From Pseudomonadota bacterium (GTDB taxonomy: Bacteria > Pseudomonadota > Alphaproteobacteria > Rhizobiales > Methylopilaceae), in contig JAEWFF010000073.1 in the NCBI GenBank assembly GCA_023388965.1, positions 62,001 through 126,000 on the forward strand: a stretch of DNA of 64,000 nucleotides, in the 5' to 3' direction. Numbering within the stretch: position 1 is the first letter of the stretch; each line of letters opens with the position of its first letter. This document shows, in pieces, positions 51,918-64,000 of this stretch. The notes under the pieces were generated by a model. That model did not search any database, was not told the origin of the DNA, and saw only the letters and a program-made list of their open reading frames with translations. Made by a program: the position numbers and the translations under genes.

Positions 51918-52375
51918 TGACGGACGCCGCCGATCCGCTGCTGGACGACGGGGAACCGGACGATCCAGCGGCGGTCGAGCGGCGTGCGGACGAGCTTCTC
52001 TCCGCCGCCTTCCGCGGCAGGGCTGAGGTGTTCGACAAGGATCTGGCGGCGTCGAAACGCGCCGCCGACCGCCTTGTCGAACTAAAGCTCGCAAAATATG
52101 CGGACGATGGCCGCACCGAACTTTCGATCACCAATGCCGGCCGTTACTGGGCCATGAACGGCGGCTATCTCGCCTTTCTGAAGGAGGCGCCGCCCGGCGG
52201 CGGTGGCGGTGGGCGCAACCAGAGCCCCGAATTCCAGGAGCTGCGCATGACCTATATGCGGCTCCGGCTCAACACGTTCTGGCTGACCTTCGGCCTCTCG
52301 ATCGCGGGCTTCGTCATTTCCCTCATTTCGATCGGCATCGCGCTTTACACCGGCGAGCCGATCTTCCGACGCTGA
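51917..52375 (+). CDS. Small membrane protein of unknown function
   Basis: 152 residues. The first 90 residues are acidic and helical (MTDAADPLLDDGEPDDPAAVERRADELLSAAFRG) with a winged-helix-like segment (LVELKLAKYADDGRTELSITNAGRYWAMNGG). A Gly-rich linker and one or two C-terminal membrane helices follow (TFWLTFGLSIAGFVISLISIGIALY). It is translationally coupled to icd by TAATG overlap. No family is recognised. Confidence 0.75.
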   Translation: MTDAADPLLDDGEPDDPAAVERRADELLSAAFRGRAEVFDKDLAASKRAADRLVELKLAKYADDGRTELSITNAGRYWAMNGGYLAFLKEAPPGGGGGGRNQSPEFQELRMTYMRLRLNTFWLTFGLSIAGFVISLISIGIALYTGEPIFRR

Positions 52376-52390
52376 CGGTTTTTCCGTGCC

Positions 52391-55045
<2,655 letters not shown>

Positions 55046-55139
55046 TGATGCCGCTCGTAAATCCACATTGGCCCGCACCCCTTCGGCGGGCCGCTTGTCT
55101 TACCGGGGGTCTTGGAATGAGTCGAGGGAGGCGCGCGCC

Positions 55140-55277
55140 CCTTCTCCCCTTGTGGGAGAAGGCCGACTCGGCGCGAAGCGTCGAGCGGGATGAGGGGTAT
55201 AGGGCTCCCGAAGGATCGACACCCCTCACCCGGCGACCGCTTCGCGGTCTGCCGACCTCTCCCACAAGGGGAGAGGC
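55140..55277. repeat. Dispersed palindromic repeat, family A, copy 4
   Basis: CTTCTCCCCTTGTGGGAGAA at 55141 and CTCTCCCACAAGGGGAGAGG at about 55257 mark the ends. The rest of the 55046-55392 gap shows no gene. Confidence 0.85.
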
Positions 55278-55392
55278 AGAAAACGCCATCATGCCCGGCA
55301 CCCCGTTTTTCAGGGGCCCGGGCGTCCGGCGCGGAGGGATGAGTTCTCCGGACGGCCACGCGGGGGCGCGGCCATGACGGGTGTGTGGACGT

Positions 55393-56475
<1,083 letters not shown>

Positions 56476-56546
56476 GGTCTACATCCTTTTCCGCCGCAAG
56501 TGGATCGTGGATGCACCGTACACGATTTGTTCCTGTTTGCAAGTTT

Positions 56547-56561
56547 GTTCTCGTTTTGTGC
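56547..56561 (-). promoter_or_regulatory. Candidate SOS (LexA) box of recA
   Basis: Plus-strand GTTC-N7-GTGC (TTTGTTCTCGTTTTGTGC) approximates the alphaproteobacterial LexA consensus GTTC-N7-GTTC with one mismatch. A second GTTC lies at 56529-56532. The site is about 70 bases before the recA start. Confidence 0.5.
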
Positions 56562-56585
56562 GGCAAAATCTGTGAACGGAACACC

Positions 56586-59120
56586 CTACCCCAACGTCTC
56601 CTTCACGGCCTGAACGAGATCCTTCAGCGCGAAGGGCTTGGGCAGGAACACGAAGGTTTCGTGGGCTTCGAGGTTCTTCTTGAAGGCGTCCTCGGCATAG
56701 CCCGAAACGAAGATGATCTTGATCTTCGGATTGCGCTTGCGCAGCTCCTTCAAGAGCGTCGGGCCGTCCATTTCCGGCATCACGACGTCGGAGACGACGA
56801 GATCGATGCCGCCGGCGGCATCGTCGATCAGGCTCAGCGCCTCGACGCCGGAGCTTGCGGCCATCACCGTATAGCCGCGCGATTCCAGCGCCCGGCTGGC
56901 GAAGCTGCGCACCGCGTCTTCGTCCTCGACGAGCAGGATCGTGCCCTGCCCCGTCATGTCCTTGGCCGGCGCTGCCTCCGCGGGTTTCTCGACCGGCACT
57001 TCGCCCGGCGCCGGAATGTGGCGCGGCAGGAAGATGCGGAAGGTCGTGCCGCGCCCCATGTCCGAATCGACGAAGATGAAGCCCTCGGTCTGCTTGACGA
57101 TGCCGTAGACGGTCGACAGGCCGAGGCCCGTGCCCTTGCCGACATCCTTGGTGGAGAAGAAGGGCTCGAAAATCTTCTCGCGGATATCGGGCGGGATGCC
57201 GGTGCCGGTGTCCTCGACCTCGATCAGCACCCATTCGGCGGCGGGCAGCAGCGGCTTGTTGAACTGCGCCACCTGGCTTTCGATCACGTTGCGGGTGCGG
57301 ATCGTCACCTTGCCGCCTTGGGGCATGGCGTCGCGCGCATTGATGACGAGGTTGACGACGACCTGGCCGAACTGGCCGCTGTCGGCCTTTACGAGCCACA
57401 GATCGCGGCCGTGATCGACATCGAGCGTCACCTTCTCGCCCAGCAGGCGGCCGAGCATCAGCCTCAGATCGGCCAACACATCGGCCAGCACCAGCACCTG
57501 CGGACGCAAGGTCTGCCGCCGCGAGAAGGCGAGAAGCTGGCGCACCAGCCCCGCCGCGCGCGTCGCATTGTGCTTGATCTGCATGATGTCGCGGAACGAC
57601 GGATCGGTCTGCACATGCGTTGCCAGCAGAAGGTCCGAGAATCCGATGATCGCCGTCAGGACGTTGTTGAGATCGTGCGCGATACCGCCGGCAAGCTGGC
57701 CGACCGATTCCATCTTCTGCGATTGCAGAACCTGAAGTTCGAGCTGGCGCTGCTCGGTCGTGTCGAGCGCATAAAGGATGGCGGCCTCGCCCTCGGGCTC
57801 GTTCTCGTCGCGCTCACCCTCCATCGCGCTGAAGAAGAATTTCGCGGAGGTGTCCGTACTGCCGATCTTGGCGTCGAGCGGCTTCACATCGCTCTGGCCC
57901 GCCAGCGCACGCTTCAACGCGTCTTCCAGCGCGCCGCGCTCGCCCTCGGCGACGGCCGACAGCACGTCGCGCTCATCGCTCTTAATCGCCGGGCCGAACA
58001 GGCGGGCAAAGCTGGCGTTGGCGCGCTTCACGCGGCCGGATTTGTCAACGGTCGCAATGGCTATCGGCGTGGTGTTGAAGAAGCGCGCGAACTGCACTTC
58101 GGCCGCCCGAAGCGGATCGTGCACGCCGCGCGCGCGTGAGCGGTCGAGCACGAGCGTCTTCGACGGGCCGGGCGTACCGTCCGGCGCATAGGCCGTCTTG
58201 TGCAGAATGCGCACCGGGAAGGTCTGGCCGGTGCGCGTCTTCAGATCGAGGTCGAGCGCATCCGTCTTTACGGTGCCGGCTCCGCCCGCGAGCGTGGACA
58301 ACAGGCTCGCGCCGTCGCCCGCGAACAGGTCCGACAGTTTCAGCGTGCCGGTGCCGATATGCGCAAGATCGTGGCCCAGCCATTCGGCAAGCGTCGCATT
58401 CATATAGCCGATCGTGCCGTCGCTCTCGGCCGAGAAGAAACCGGCCGGCGCGTGGTCGAGGAAATCGATGGCGTGCTGCAATTCCTGGAAGACGTTTTCC
58501 TGCCGCTCGCGCTCGCGCGAGACGTCGGCTACCGTCCATACGCTCAGGGTCTCGCTCGCGCCCGGCCGTTGCAGCGGTCGCACGCGAATGCGGAACCAGG
58601 CCGGCACGCCGCGCGGCCCGCTCTGCACCCGGAGTTCCTCCTGCAGCCTGCGGCCCTCACGCGCCGCCTGCGACAGGCGGTAGATCGCCTCGGCGACATC
58701 GGGATCGGAGGCGAAGATGCGTTCGACCGAGCGCACATGGGCCGGATCGTCCACCCCCGTCAGGCCGAGATAGGCGCGGTTGACGAAAACGATCTCTCCA
58801 TCGGCCTCGGAGACAAGCAGCCCCTCCTCCGCCTCGGTCAGGAGCGCGCGGGCGAAATCGTCGCGCGGGCGCTGCGGCCCGATACGCAGAATGCCGATCG
58901 CGGCCGCAAACAGCGCGAACACGCCGACCGCCGCCAGTACCGCGAGGAAGGCCAGCACGTAAAAGCCCGCATCCTCGCCGGAAACGAAGCTGAGCCCGAC
59001 CGCCGCGCCCACGAGCACGCCGGCCAAGGCCAGAACCAGTTTTATATTGCCGGGTGGGTCCGTCCGGTCGATCGGGGCCTGAAAGCCCGATTCCCCGCCC
59101 GATTCGCTTTTCCGCGCCAC
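56586..59120 (-). CDS. cckA: CckA-type hybrid histidine kinase
   Basis: 844 residues, start GTG at 59120 with GGAGG close by. Two membrane helices (about residues 27-46 and 52-77), three PAS-like segments, and HisKA with phospho-His482 (GGIAHDLNNVLTAI). Then HATPase_c (N box LVINARDAM, G boxes DTGTGIPP, GKGTGLGLSTVYGIV) and a C-terminal receiver with Asp778 (DLVVSDVVMPEMDG). It feeds phosphate through ChpT to CtrA and controls the cell cycle and flagella in alphaproteobacteria. Lies between recA and an iron operon. Confidence 0.93.
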   Translation of the reverse strand: MARKSESGGESGFQAPIDRTDPPGNIKLVLALAGVLVGAAVGLSFVSGEDAGFYVLAFLAVLAAVGVFALFAAAIGILRIGPQRPRDDFARALLTEAEEGLLVSEADGEIVFVNRAYLGLTGVDDPAHVRSVERIFASDPDVAEAIYRLSQAAREGRRLQEELRVQSGPRGVPAWFRIRVRPLQRPGASETLSVWTVADVSRERERQENVFQELQHAIDFLDHAPAGFFSAESDGTIGYMNATLAEWLGHDLAHIGTGTLKLSDLFAGDGASLLSTLAGGAGTVKTDALDLDLKTRTGQTFPVRILHKTAYAPDGTPGPSKTLVLDRSRARGVHDPLRAAEVQFARFFNTTPIAIATVDKSGRVKRANASFARLFGPAIKSDERDVLSAVAEGERGALEDALKRALAGQSDVKPLDAKIGSTDTSAKFFFSAMEGERDENEPEGEAAILYALDTTEQRQLELQVLQSQKMESVGQLAGGIAHDLNNVLTAIIGFSDLLLATHVQTDPSFRDIMQIKHNATRAAGLVRQLLAFSRRQTLRPQVLVLADVLADLRLMLGRLLGEKVTLDVDHGRDLWLVKADSGQFGQVVVNLVINARDAMPQGGKVTIRTRNVIESQVAQFNKPLLPAAEWVLIEVEDTGTGIPPDIREKIFEPFFSTKDVGKGTGLGLSTVYGIVKQTEGFIFVDSDMGRGTTFRIFLPRHIPAPGEVPVEKPAEAAPAKDMTGQGTILLVEDEDAVRSFASRALESRGYTVMAASSGVEALSLIDDAAGGIDLVVSDVVMPEMDGPTLLKELRKRNPKIKIIFVSGYAEDAFKKNLEAHETFVFLPKPFALKDLVQAVKETLG

Positions 59121-59284
59121 ATCGCCTCCGCGGGCGGAGATTGGTGTGCGAATGCGGCAAAAGCAATTGCACCCGCCGGGAGTTCAAGGGTTTTCGGCCG
59201 CCCCCGACCCACAGCGAAGAGACAAGCATGGCAAACATCCGCCACGCCTGCCCACCTGCCAACCCTTCGGGACGAATAGCCCCG

Positions 59285-61792
59285 CTAGAACTTAGCCGTG
59301 AAGGTCACCCGCGCGGTCCTGCCCGGAGCAGGCATTCGCGAAACAAGCATGGGCTCGAGATAGAACCTGTCGAAGACATTCTCGACGCTCAGGGAAAGCT
59401 CGGCGTGTTCATTGAACTTGTAGCTACCGAACACATCAACGATCGTGTCTGGTCTCCAGAATGTGCGGTTCACCAGGAAGGTTCCATTAGGGAGCCTTTG
59501 CGGGAAGACGCTCTGGCTGAAGAATCGGGCTGACGCACCAAGTGTCAAAGCGTCATCAAACAAGGTTGTTCCGGCCGTTACCGAGCCTGAGTACTTCGGC
59601 GGCACAGACTGATTTTGCACTCCCAACAGGTATTGTACGCATCCCCGATAAATTGCGGCAACTTGCTCCGGATAGCAGTACTCATATTTTGTATAGTAAT
59701 TTAGGTTTGCCTCGATGAAAAACAGATCGCTCTTATAGGAACCAGACAGTTCAATCCCGTTGATATGGGCGCCGGGTATGTTGTGGTAATAATAGCCATA
59801 CGGTGGAATCCAGCTTGGAACCACAGCCGTTATGTAGTCTTTGAAGTCGGACTGAAAGTAGGCCAGCTTTGCCCTTACTCTGTCCTGATCCAGAAAAACA
59901 TCGTCGAGCATGAGATTGCTTCCGACTTCGATGTTTTTTGACTGCTCCGGCCGAAGATATGGGTTTTGGTCATATCCCGCGAAAGCCTGAGGGGACGACT
60001 CCCGAATGGATGGCGGGCGATAGGCCTCCGAATATTGCGCAAAAAGCTGGATGCTCTCCAGAGGCTGGACTATTATTCCCGCCGACGTCGTTACATCGCT
60101 GCCGTCCATCTCGGCTGTTATGACGTTCTGCGCTCCCGACGTTTGCTGAAAGCGCCCGAACGTCTCGAAAGCCGTGTATCGTGCCCCGCCGTTGAGAGTG
60201 AGCCAATCCCAAGGCGACCATTTTACATCCAGGAACGCACTGCCGACTTCACGACGCGCCTGGTTGCCCATATAGCCGCCCTCAAGGTTTGCATCCTCGA
60301 AGGAATATTCGCCGCCATAGGTAGCTGTAACAACACCAAGAGATGTGTCGATCCTCGATCGATTCCAGATCTCGGCACCCCAACCGTCAACTATTGCAGG
60401 AAGAGCCGGGGTGGTTCGATAATGATCGTATTTCTCAAGATTTGTTTTCCAGATATTCGCTTGAAAATCCGCGAGATCGTTGCCCTCCGGATTCCACTTG
60501 TAGCGTGACCAGAGGCGCTCGCTTTCCATTCCATTGAGAGGCTGCTGACTATGCCCATTCGGCAGATTCAGATTGATAGGATAAACCCATCCAAATTCGC
60601 TCTCGCTGTGCAGATAACCCAACTCGATGGAATGCCCGTCTCCGAATCTGGCAATCCCCTTGATCAGAGCGGATTCGCTATCCTCCGATGTGTTATAAAC
60701 TTCCGCGCCCGGCTGATACGGCGTGTATGTATCTCTGGCGGCAGGACCATAGCTCGTCTCGCCTTTCGTCCCGGCAAAGTAGTTCCCGCGCTGCCTTTTG
60801 GTGACGGCGGCGACGAATTCGACCAGATCGGTTTTCGCTGCAAAAGCAAGGCTGCCGGATTTTCCTTCCATGTCCCAGATTGCCGGGCGATCATAATTGA
60901 AGCTGAGCTGCCCAACCGGCGCGGGATTCTCCGTGACGTTCCCCATGAGGCCGCCGCGAATCCGTACGCCGAAATCGCGGTCCGGCAGCAGGATATCGTC
61001 CGCCATCAGTGTACGCATATTGACGACACCGCCTGTCACACCCGCCCCGTAAGGGCCGGATACCGGCCCCTTTTCGATGGAGATGCTGCTGATCAGATCC
61101 TGATCGACGAAGGTCTGGTTGTCCTGACCGTTATAGCCCTGATGGCTTGACGTAGCCTGCTGCGTGCCCTCGACCATGACCTTGACGCGGTTGTTGCCGT
61201 GCTGACCGCGTATGGCCACATCGATCTGCGAGCCGTTGTGGTTGCCGCGAATGTCCACGCCGGGAACGCCTCGGAACATGTCGCCGGCGGTCACGCCTGG
61301 AACTCTCTCGAGCTGTTCCGTCGAGACGTAGTTCGTCGTGCCCGGAGTCACATAGGGCAGGTCTTCGGCCCGAACCTGTCCAAGCCCGCCCGACACATCG
61401 ATCGCATCGAGCTGGATTGCATCGCCATCGGCGCCACCGCCGGCCGCCACCGCGCTCGGATCGAAAATCGTCACCGTATTGACGCCGCTCTGGCGCCAGG
61501 AAAGTCCGGTGCCGGACAGGAGCGCGGAGAGCGCCTGCGATGAGGTCAGCGTGCCCGACACGCCGGGCGATGAGATACCGCTGAGGCGTCCGGTGTCGTA
61601 GAGCACGCGCACGCCCGCCGCGCGCGCGAAAGCGAGCGTGGCGCGGTTCAGATCCTGCGCGGGAATGGAGAAGGAAATCGGCGCGCTGCCCGTCTGCGCC
61701 GCCGCCGTTGTGGCGAACGCCATCACCGCCAGCGAAACCGAAACCAGAAGACCGCGCGACAACGCACGCGACCGAGAACCCTCACCCGACAT
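59285..61792 (-). CDS. TonB-dependent outer membrane receptor with signalling domain (haem/siderophore)
   Basis: 835 residues. Signal peptide to about residue 32, then an STN/secretin-like signalling domain (ISFSIPAQDLNRATLAFARAAGVRVLYDTGRL...GLSWRQSG). The plug is VRAEDLPYVTPGTTNYVSTEQLERVPGVTAGDMFRGVPGVDIRG. A 22-strand barrel ending in ...GRTARVTFTAKF follows. YRPPSIRESSPQAF and NPYLRPEQSKNIEVG resemble the FRAP/NPNL region of haem receptors, so haem/haemoglobin or a hemophore is the likely ligand. The STN domain talks to the FecR-like protein upstream. The barrel part is noticeably lower in GC than its neighbours. Confidence 0.92.
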   Translation of the reverse strand: MSGEGSRSRALSRGLLVSVSLAVMAFATTAAAQTGSAPISFSIPAQDLNRATLAFARAAGVRVLYDTGRLSGISSPGVSGTLTSSQALSALLSGTGLSWRQSGVNTVTIFDPSAVAAGGGADGDAIQLDAIDVSGGLGQVRAEDLPYVTPGTTNYVSTEQLERVPGVTAGDMFRGVPGVDIRGNHNGSQIDVAIRGQHGNNRVKVMVEGTQQATSSHQGYNGQDNQTFVDQDLISSISIEKGPVSGPYGAGVTGGVVNMRTLMADDILLPDRDFGVRIRGGLMGNVTENPAPVGQLSFNYDRPAIWDMEGKSGSLAFAAKTDLVEFVAAVTKRQRGNYFAGTKGETSYGPAARDTYTPYQPGAEVYNTSEDSESALIKGIARFGDGHSIELGYLHSESEFGWVYPINLNLPNGHSQQPLNGMESERLWSRYKWNPEGNDLADFQANIWKTNLEKYDHYRTTPALPAIVDGWGAEIWNRSRIDTSLGVVTATYGGEYSFEDANLEGGYMGNQARREVGSAFLDVKWSPWDWLTLNGGARYTAFETFGRFQQTSGAQNVITAEMDGSDVTTSAGIIVQPLESIQLFAQYSEAYRPPSIRESSPQAFAGYDQNPYLRPEQSKNIEVGSNLMLDDVFLDQDRVRAKLAYFQSDFKDYITAVVPSWIPPYGYYYHNIPGAHINGIELSGSYKSDLFFIEANLNYYTKYEYCYPEQVAAIYRGCVQYLLGVQNQSVPPKYSGSVTAGTTLFDDALTLGASARFFSQSVFPQRLPNGTFLVNRTFWRPDTIVDVFGSYKFNEHAELSLSVENVFDRFYLEPMLVSRMPAPGRTARVTFTAKF

Positions 61793-61891
61793 GATCCTTA
61801 ACCCCCAGCATTCCCCGGCGCATAAGCGCCCTCGAAAGGGATGACGACCGGCGTCGGCGAGTCCGTAAATTTTTTCGATTTGTCTCTTGGG

Positions 61892-61938
61892 CCCTCATCC
61901 TTCGACGCGGACGCTGCGCGTCCAACTCAGGATGAGGG
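61892..61938. repeat. Dispersed palindromic repeat, family B, copy 3 (short)
   Basis: CCTCATCCTTCGACGCGGAC and GTCCAACTCAGGATGAGG around CGCTGCGC. It sits in the fecR-receptor gap; no other feature is seen there. Confidence 0.75.
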
Positions 61939-61949
61939 CTGCGGTTCCA

Positions 61950-62909
61950 TCAATATAGAATAGTTACAAACGGCAGCGCGGAAACGGCGCGCGCGCCAAG
62001 CTCCGCCACGATCGTGCCCACGACATCGGCAAGCCCATCTGTCTGGAACACGCCGGAGACCTGCCTGTCTGCGAGATCGCCGTTCGCGATCACGATCCGC
62101 CCGCGGCGGTAGCGGTTCAGCCGCTCCACCACATCCCGGAGCGGCACGGCGTCGAAGACGAGAACGCCCTGCCGCCATGACAGCTCGCTGTCGAGATCGG
62201 CCGTACCGACGCCGCCGATCCCGCTTCCGGTGAAATGCACATGATGGCCCGGCGTCAGCACGACGCGCGCGAACGGCTGCTCCTCCGATGGGCGCGTCAC
62301 CGCAATGTCGTGCTCCACCGCCGTCACATCGGCGCCATCGCCGGAAAGCGCAACCTGGAATTTCGTGCCGAGCGCCGTCACCAGCCCGCCTTCGGCCGCC
62401 ACGGAAAAGGGGCGTCCGCCGGCCTCGGTCTGCGGCAGCGCCGCGAAAAATGCCTGCCCCCGCAACAGGCGGATGCCGCGCCGCGCGTGGTCGTAATCGA
62501 GCGCGATGGCGCTGTCGGGGCCGAGTTCCGCGACGCTGCCGTCCGGCAATTGTATGGTCGCGATCTGGCCGGGCTCGGTGCGGTGGTCGGCGCTCCACAG
62601 AACGAATGGATCGCCCAGCTGATAGCGCACCCCGCCGAGCGCGATCAGGAGGACGAAAGCGGCCGCCGCCGTCTTGCGTCCTTTTTTCGGACGCGGCACC
62701 ACTTTGCGCAGCGCGCCCGGCTCGGTGCGCAAAGCACCAAGACTGTTCCAGGCCGCCTGCGCCTCCTCGAAGGCCTCGCGATGCGCGGGATCGGCATGAA
62801 GCCAGTCCTCGAAATCGGCGCGTTCCTCCCGCGACAGCGGGCGGCCGCCGAGCCGCGCCAGCCATTCCGCGGCCTGGCATTCGATTTCAGTCTGTGCGTC
62901 CGCGCTCAT
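61950..62909 (-). CDS. FecR-family iron-signalling membrane regulator
   Basis: 319 residues. N-terminal cytoplasmic DUF4880-type segment (EIECQAAEWLARLGGRPLSREERADFEDWLHADPAHREAFEEAQAAW), one membrane helix (RKTAAAAFVLLIALGGVRYQL), and the periplasmic FecR domain (ATIQLPDGSVAELGPDSAIALDY...GQAFFAAL...LGTKFQVAL). It relays a signal from the receptor's STN domain to the FecI-type sigma. Located between them on the same strand. Confidence 0.92.
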   Translation of the reverse strand: MSADAQTEIECQAAEWLARLGGRPLSREERADFEDWLHADPAHREAFEEAQAAWNSLGALRTEPGALRKVVPRPKKGRKTAAAAFVLLIALGGVRYQLGDPFVLWSADHRTEPGQIATIQLPDGSVAELGPDSAIALDYDHARRGIRLLRGQAFFAALPQTEAGGRPFSVAAEGGLVTALGTKFQVALSGDGADVTAVEHDIAVTRPSEEQPFARVVLTPGHHVHFTGSGIGGVGTADLDSELSWRQGVLVFDAVPLRDVVERLNRYRRGRIVIANGDLADRQVSGVFQTDGLADVVGTIVAELGARAVSALPFVTILY

Positions 62910-62984
62910 GCGGCGGCCTCTGCCTGTGCGTCTCCATAAGAAGACGACTGAAACTGGAATGATCGTAAAAAAGAAAGCCGGCCG

Positions 62985-63473
62985 TCAGCGCAGGCGCAGC
63001 ATCACATGCCGGATGGCGGCGGCAAGATGCTTCTGCACCGCGCTTTCGGAAATCTTCAAGCGCCGGGCGGCCGCTTCGTGTGTCAGGCCGTCGATCCGCG
63101 TCAGCACGAACACCTGCTGGGTGCGCAGCGGCAATTCGCCGACCACGGCCTGCAGCCGCTCCAGTTTCAGCCGCGCATCGGCTGCGTCTTCGGGGCTCGG
63201 CGCGTCGTCGGTGAACAAAGAGAGGTATTCGTGCGGCGCGGCGAATGTCTGGCGACGACGTTCCTGCTTGGCGTGGTCGAGCAGGAGATTGCGCGCGATG
63301 CGGTAGAGATAGGCGCGGAAATCCTGCACCTGCCCGGCCGGCTGTTCGGCCAGCCGCAGAAAAGCATCCTGCACCATGTCGGACGCGAGCGCCGTATTGT
63401 CGAGCCGCCGCCCGACATAGCGCCGCAGTTCCGGCCCATGAAGCAGAAACGCCGATTTCAGGTCCGACGACAC
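62985..63473 (-). CDS. FecI-type ECF sigma factor
   Basis: 162 residues, start GTG at 63473. Region 2 (LASDMVQDAFLRLAEQPAGQVQDFRAYLYRIARNLLLDHAKQERRR) and region 4 (LPLRTQQVFVLTRIDGLTHEAAARRLKISESAVQKHLAAAIRHV) are typical of iron-starvation sigma factors. Operon order sigma-FecR-receptor forms a cell-surface signalling unit. Fur/Irr control is expected but no box was identified. Confidence 0.93.
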   Translation of the reverse strand: MSSDLKSAFLLHGPELRRYVGRRLDNTALASDMVQDAFLRLAEQPAGQVQDFRAYLYRIARNLLLDHAKQERRRQTFAAPHEYLSLFTDDAPSPEDAADARLKLERLQAVVGELPLRTQQVFVLTRIDGLTHEAAARRLKISESAVQKHLAAAIRHVMLRLR

Positions 63474-63585
63474 GGTACCGCTGCCCTCTTATCCGATGCG
63501 CACCGGCATGTTTTTAGGGGCTTGGCAAATTACTAGCAAGAACAGTGATTTAGAGCGATTCCAGATTTCGCTGATACAGATCGGC

Positions 63586-64000
63586 TCACCGCCGGCCGCG
63601 CCGCTTCATTCCCATGACATAACCGATGACTTCCGCGACCGCCTTGTAATGATCGGCCGGGACTTCGCCATCGACATCCACGGACGCATAGAGCGCGCGC
63701 GCCAGCGGCGGGTTCTCGACGATGGGCACCTGATGCTCGGTGCCGATCTCGCGGATTTTCAGCGCGATGGCATCGAGGCCCTTGGCCACGCAGAGCGGCG
63801 CGTTCATTCCCGGTTCGTATTTGAGCGCGACCGCGTAATGGGTCGGGTTGGTGATAATGACGCTCGCCTGCGGCACCTGAGACATCATGCGGCTGCGCGC
63901 GCGCTGCTGCCGGAGCTGACGGATCTTCGCCTTGATGTGCGGATCGCCTTCGAGCTGCTTGTACTCTTCCTTCAGTTCCTGGAACGACATCTTCTGTCGC
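63586..64000 (-). CDS. flhB: Flagellar export switch protein FlhB, C-terminal part
   Basis: Partial gene; the 5' part lies beyond base 64000, and the frame is open upstream of the ATG at 63990 (RQKMSFQELKEEYKQLEGDP). The autocleavage motif NPTHY (cleaves after Asn) and the C-terminal EIGTEHQVPIVENPPLARALYASVDVDGEVPADHYKAVAEVIGYVM are intact. FlhB switches flagellar export from rod/hook to filament. The stop is near 63586. Flagellar genes are expected beyond the window. Confidence 0.95.
   Translation of the reverse strand, partial: RQKMSFQELKEEYKQLEGDPHIKAKIRQLRQQRARSRMMSQVPQASVIITNPTHYAVALKYEPGMNAPLCVAKGLDAIALKIREIGTEHQVPIVENPPLARALYASVDVDGEVPADHYKAVAEVIGYVMGMKRRGRR

Overview
The window is a high-GC chromosomal segment of an alphaproteobacterium, most likely of the order Hyphomicrobiales (Rhizobiales). 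The evidence is a CckA hybrid kinase, the alphaproteobacterial F1-ATPase inhibitor subunit zeta, an Omp25/Omp31-like outer membrane barrel, a purC-purS-purQ / purL-bolA-grxD cluster, a dnaG-rpoD pair without rpsU, an EcfG-type general-stress promoter (GGAAC-N17-CGTT), and dispersed palindromic intergenic repeats of the kind common in this order. No insertion sequence, prophage, CRISPR array, rRNA operon or origin was found. One tRNA gene (CAT anticodon) is present. The genus cannot be named from the sequence alone.

Layout. 0-2 kb: the 5' part of a periplasmic multicopper oxidase gene behind an imelysin-family lipoprotein/peptidase gene, with an iron-box-like palindrome upstream (putative periplasmic iron handling). 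2-9 kb: small stress and envelope genes (host-attachment protein, GFA enzyme, esterase, GlsB, outer membrane barrel). A lower-GC islet with a DUF4145 protein sits beside the tRNA gene, followed by SIMPL-domain, HTH and SMR efflux genes. 9-15 kb: RecD-like helicase, msrB, a methyltransferase, NAD-dependent formate dehydrogenase with its LysR regulator, and a frameshifted methyltransferase. 15-21 kb: TrmH-type RNA methyltransferase, rpoD and dnaG, then 1.2 kb of repeats and possible structured RNA with no protein gene. 21-24 kb: a four-gene polar amino acid ABC transporter. 24-28.5 kb: cspA, a serine hydrolase, an MltB-type lytic transglycosylase and a GntP permease.

28.5-38 kb is a signalling block: a diguanylate cyclase, CsbD under a general-stress promoter, two transglutaminase-like proteins, an ECF sigma factor with its membrane anti-sigma factor, an OxlT-like oxalate/formate antiporter and a GGDEF-EAL protein. 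38-49 kb: rpsD, the grxD-bolA iron-sulfur pair, purL, purQ, purS, purC and purB. This region is interrupted by a VWA/TadG-like gene on the opposite strand, the zeta subunit and two paralogous SH3-domain secreted proteins, one with fourteen ERPRx repeats. 49-56.5 kb: rpe, trmJ-like, icd, alaS and recA. 56.5-64 kb: cckA, then a fecI-fecR-TonB-receptor surface-signalling operon (probable haem/iron uptake), and the 3' end of flhB cut by the window edge.

Themes. Iron/haem acquisition occurs at both ends of the window. Formate/oxalate metabolism appears as fdh, its regulator and the antiporter. Cyclic-di-GMP, general-stress and ECF signalling sit in the middle, and housekeeping nucleotide, replication and translation genes make up most of the rest. 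I saw no obvious complete new defence or biosynthetic system. The most unusual unexplained signals are the hairpin-rich, terminator-ending stretch near 20.68-20.83 kb, the ERPRx-repeat SH3 protein pair, the matching half-sites around fdh and its LysR gene, and the opposite-strand VWA gene inside the pur cluster.
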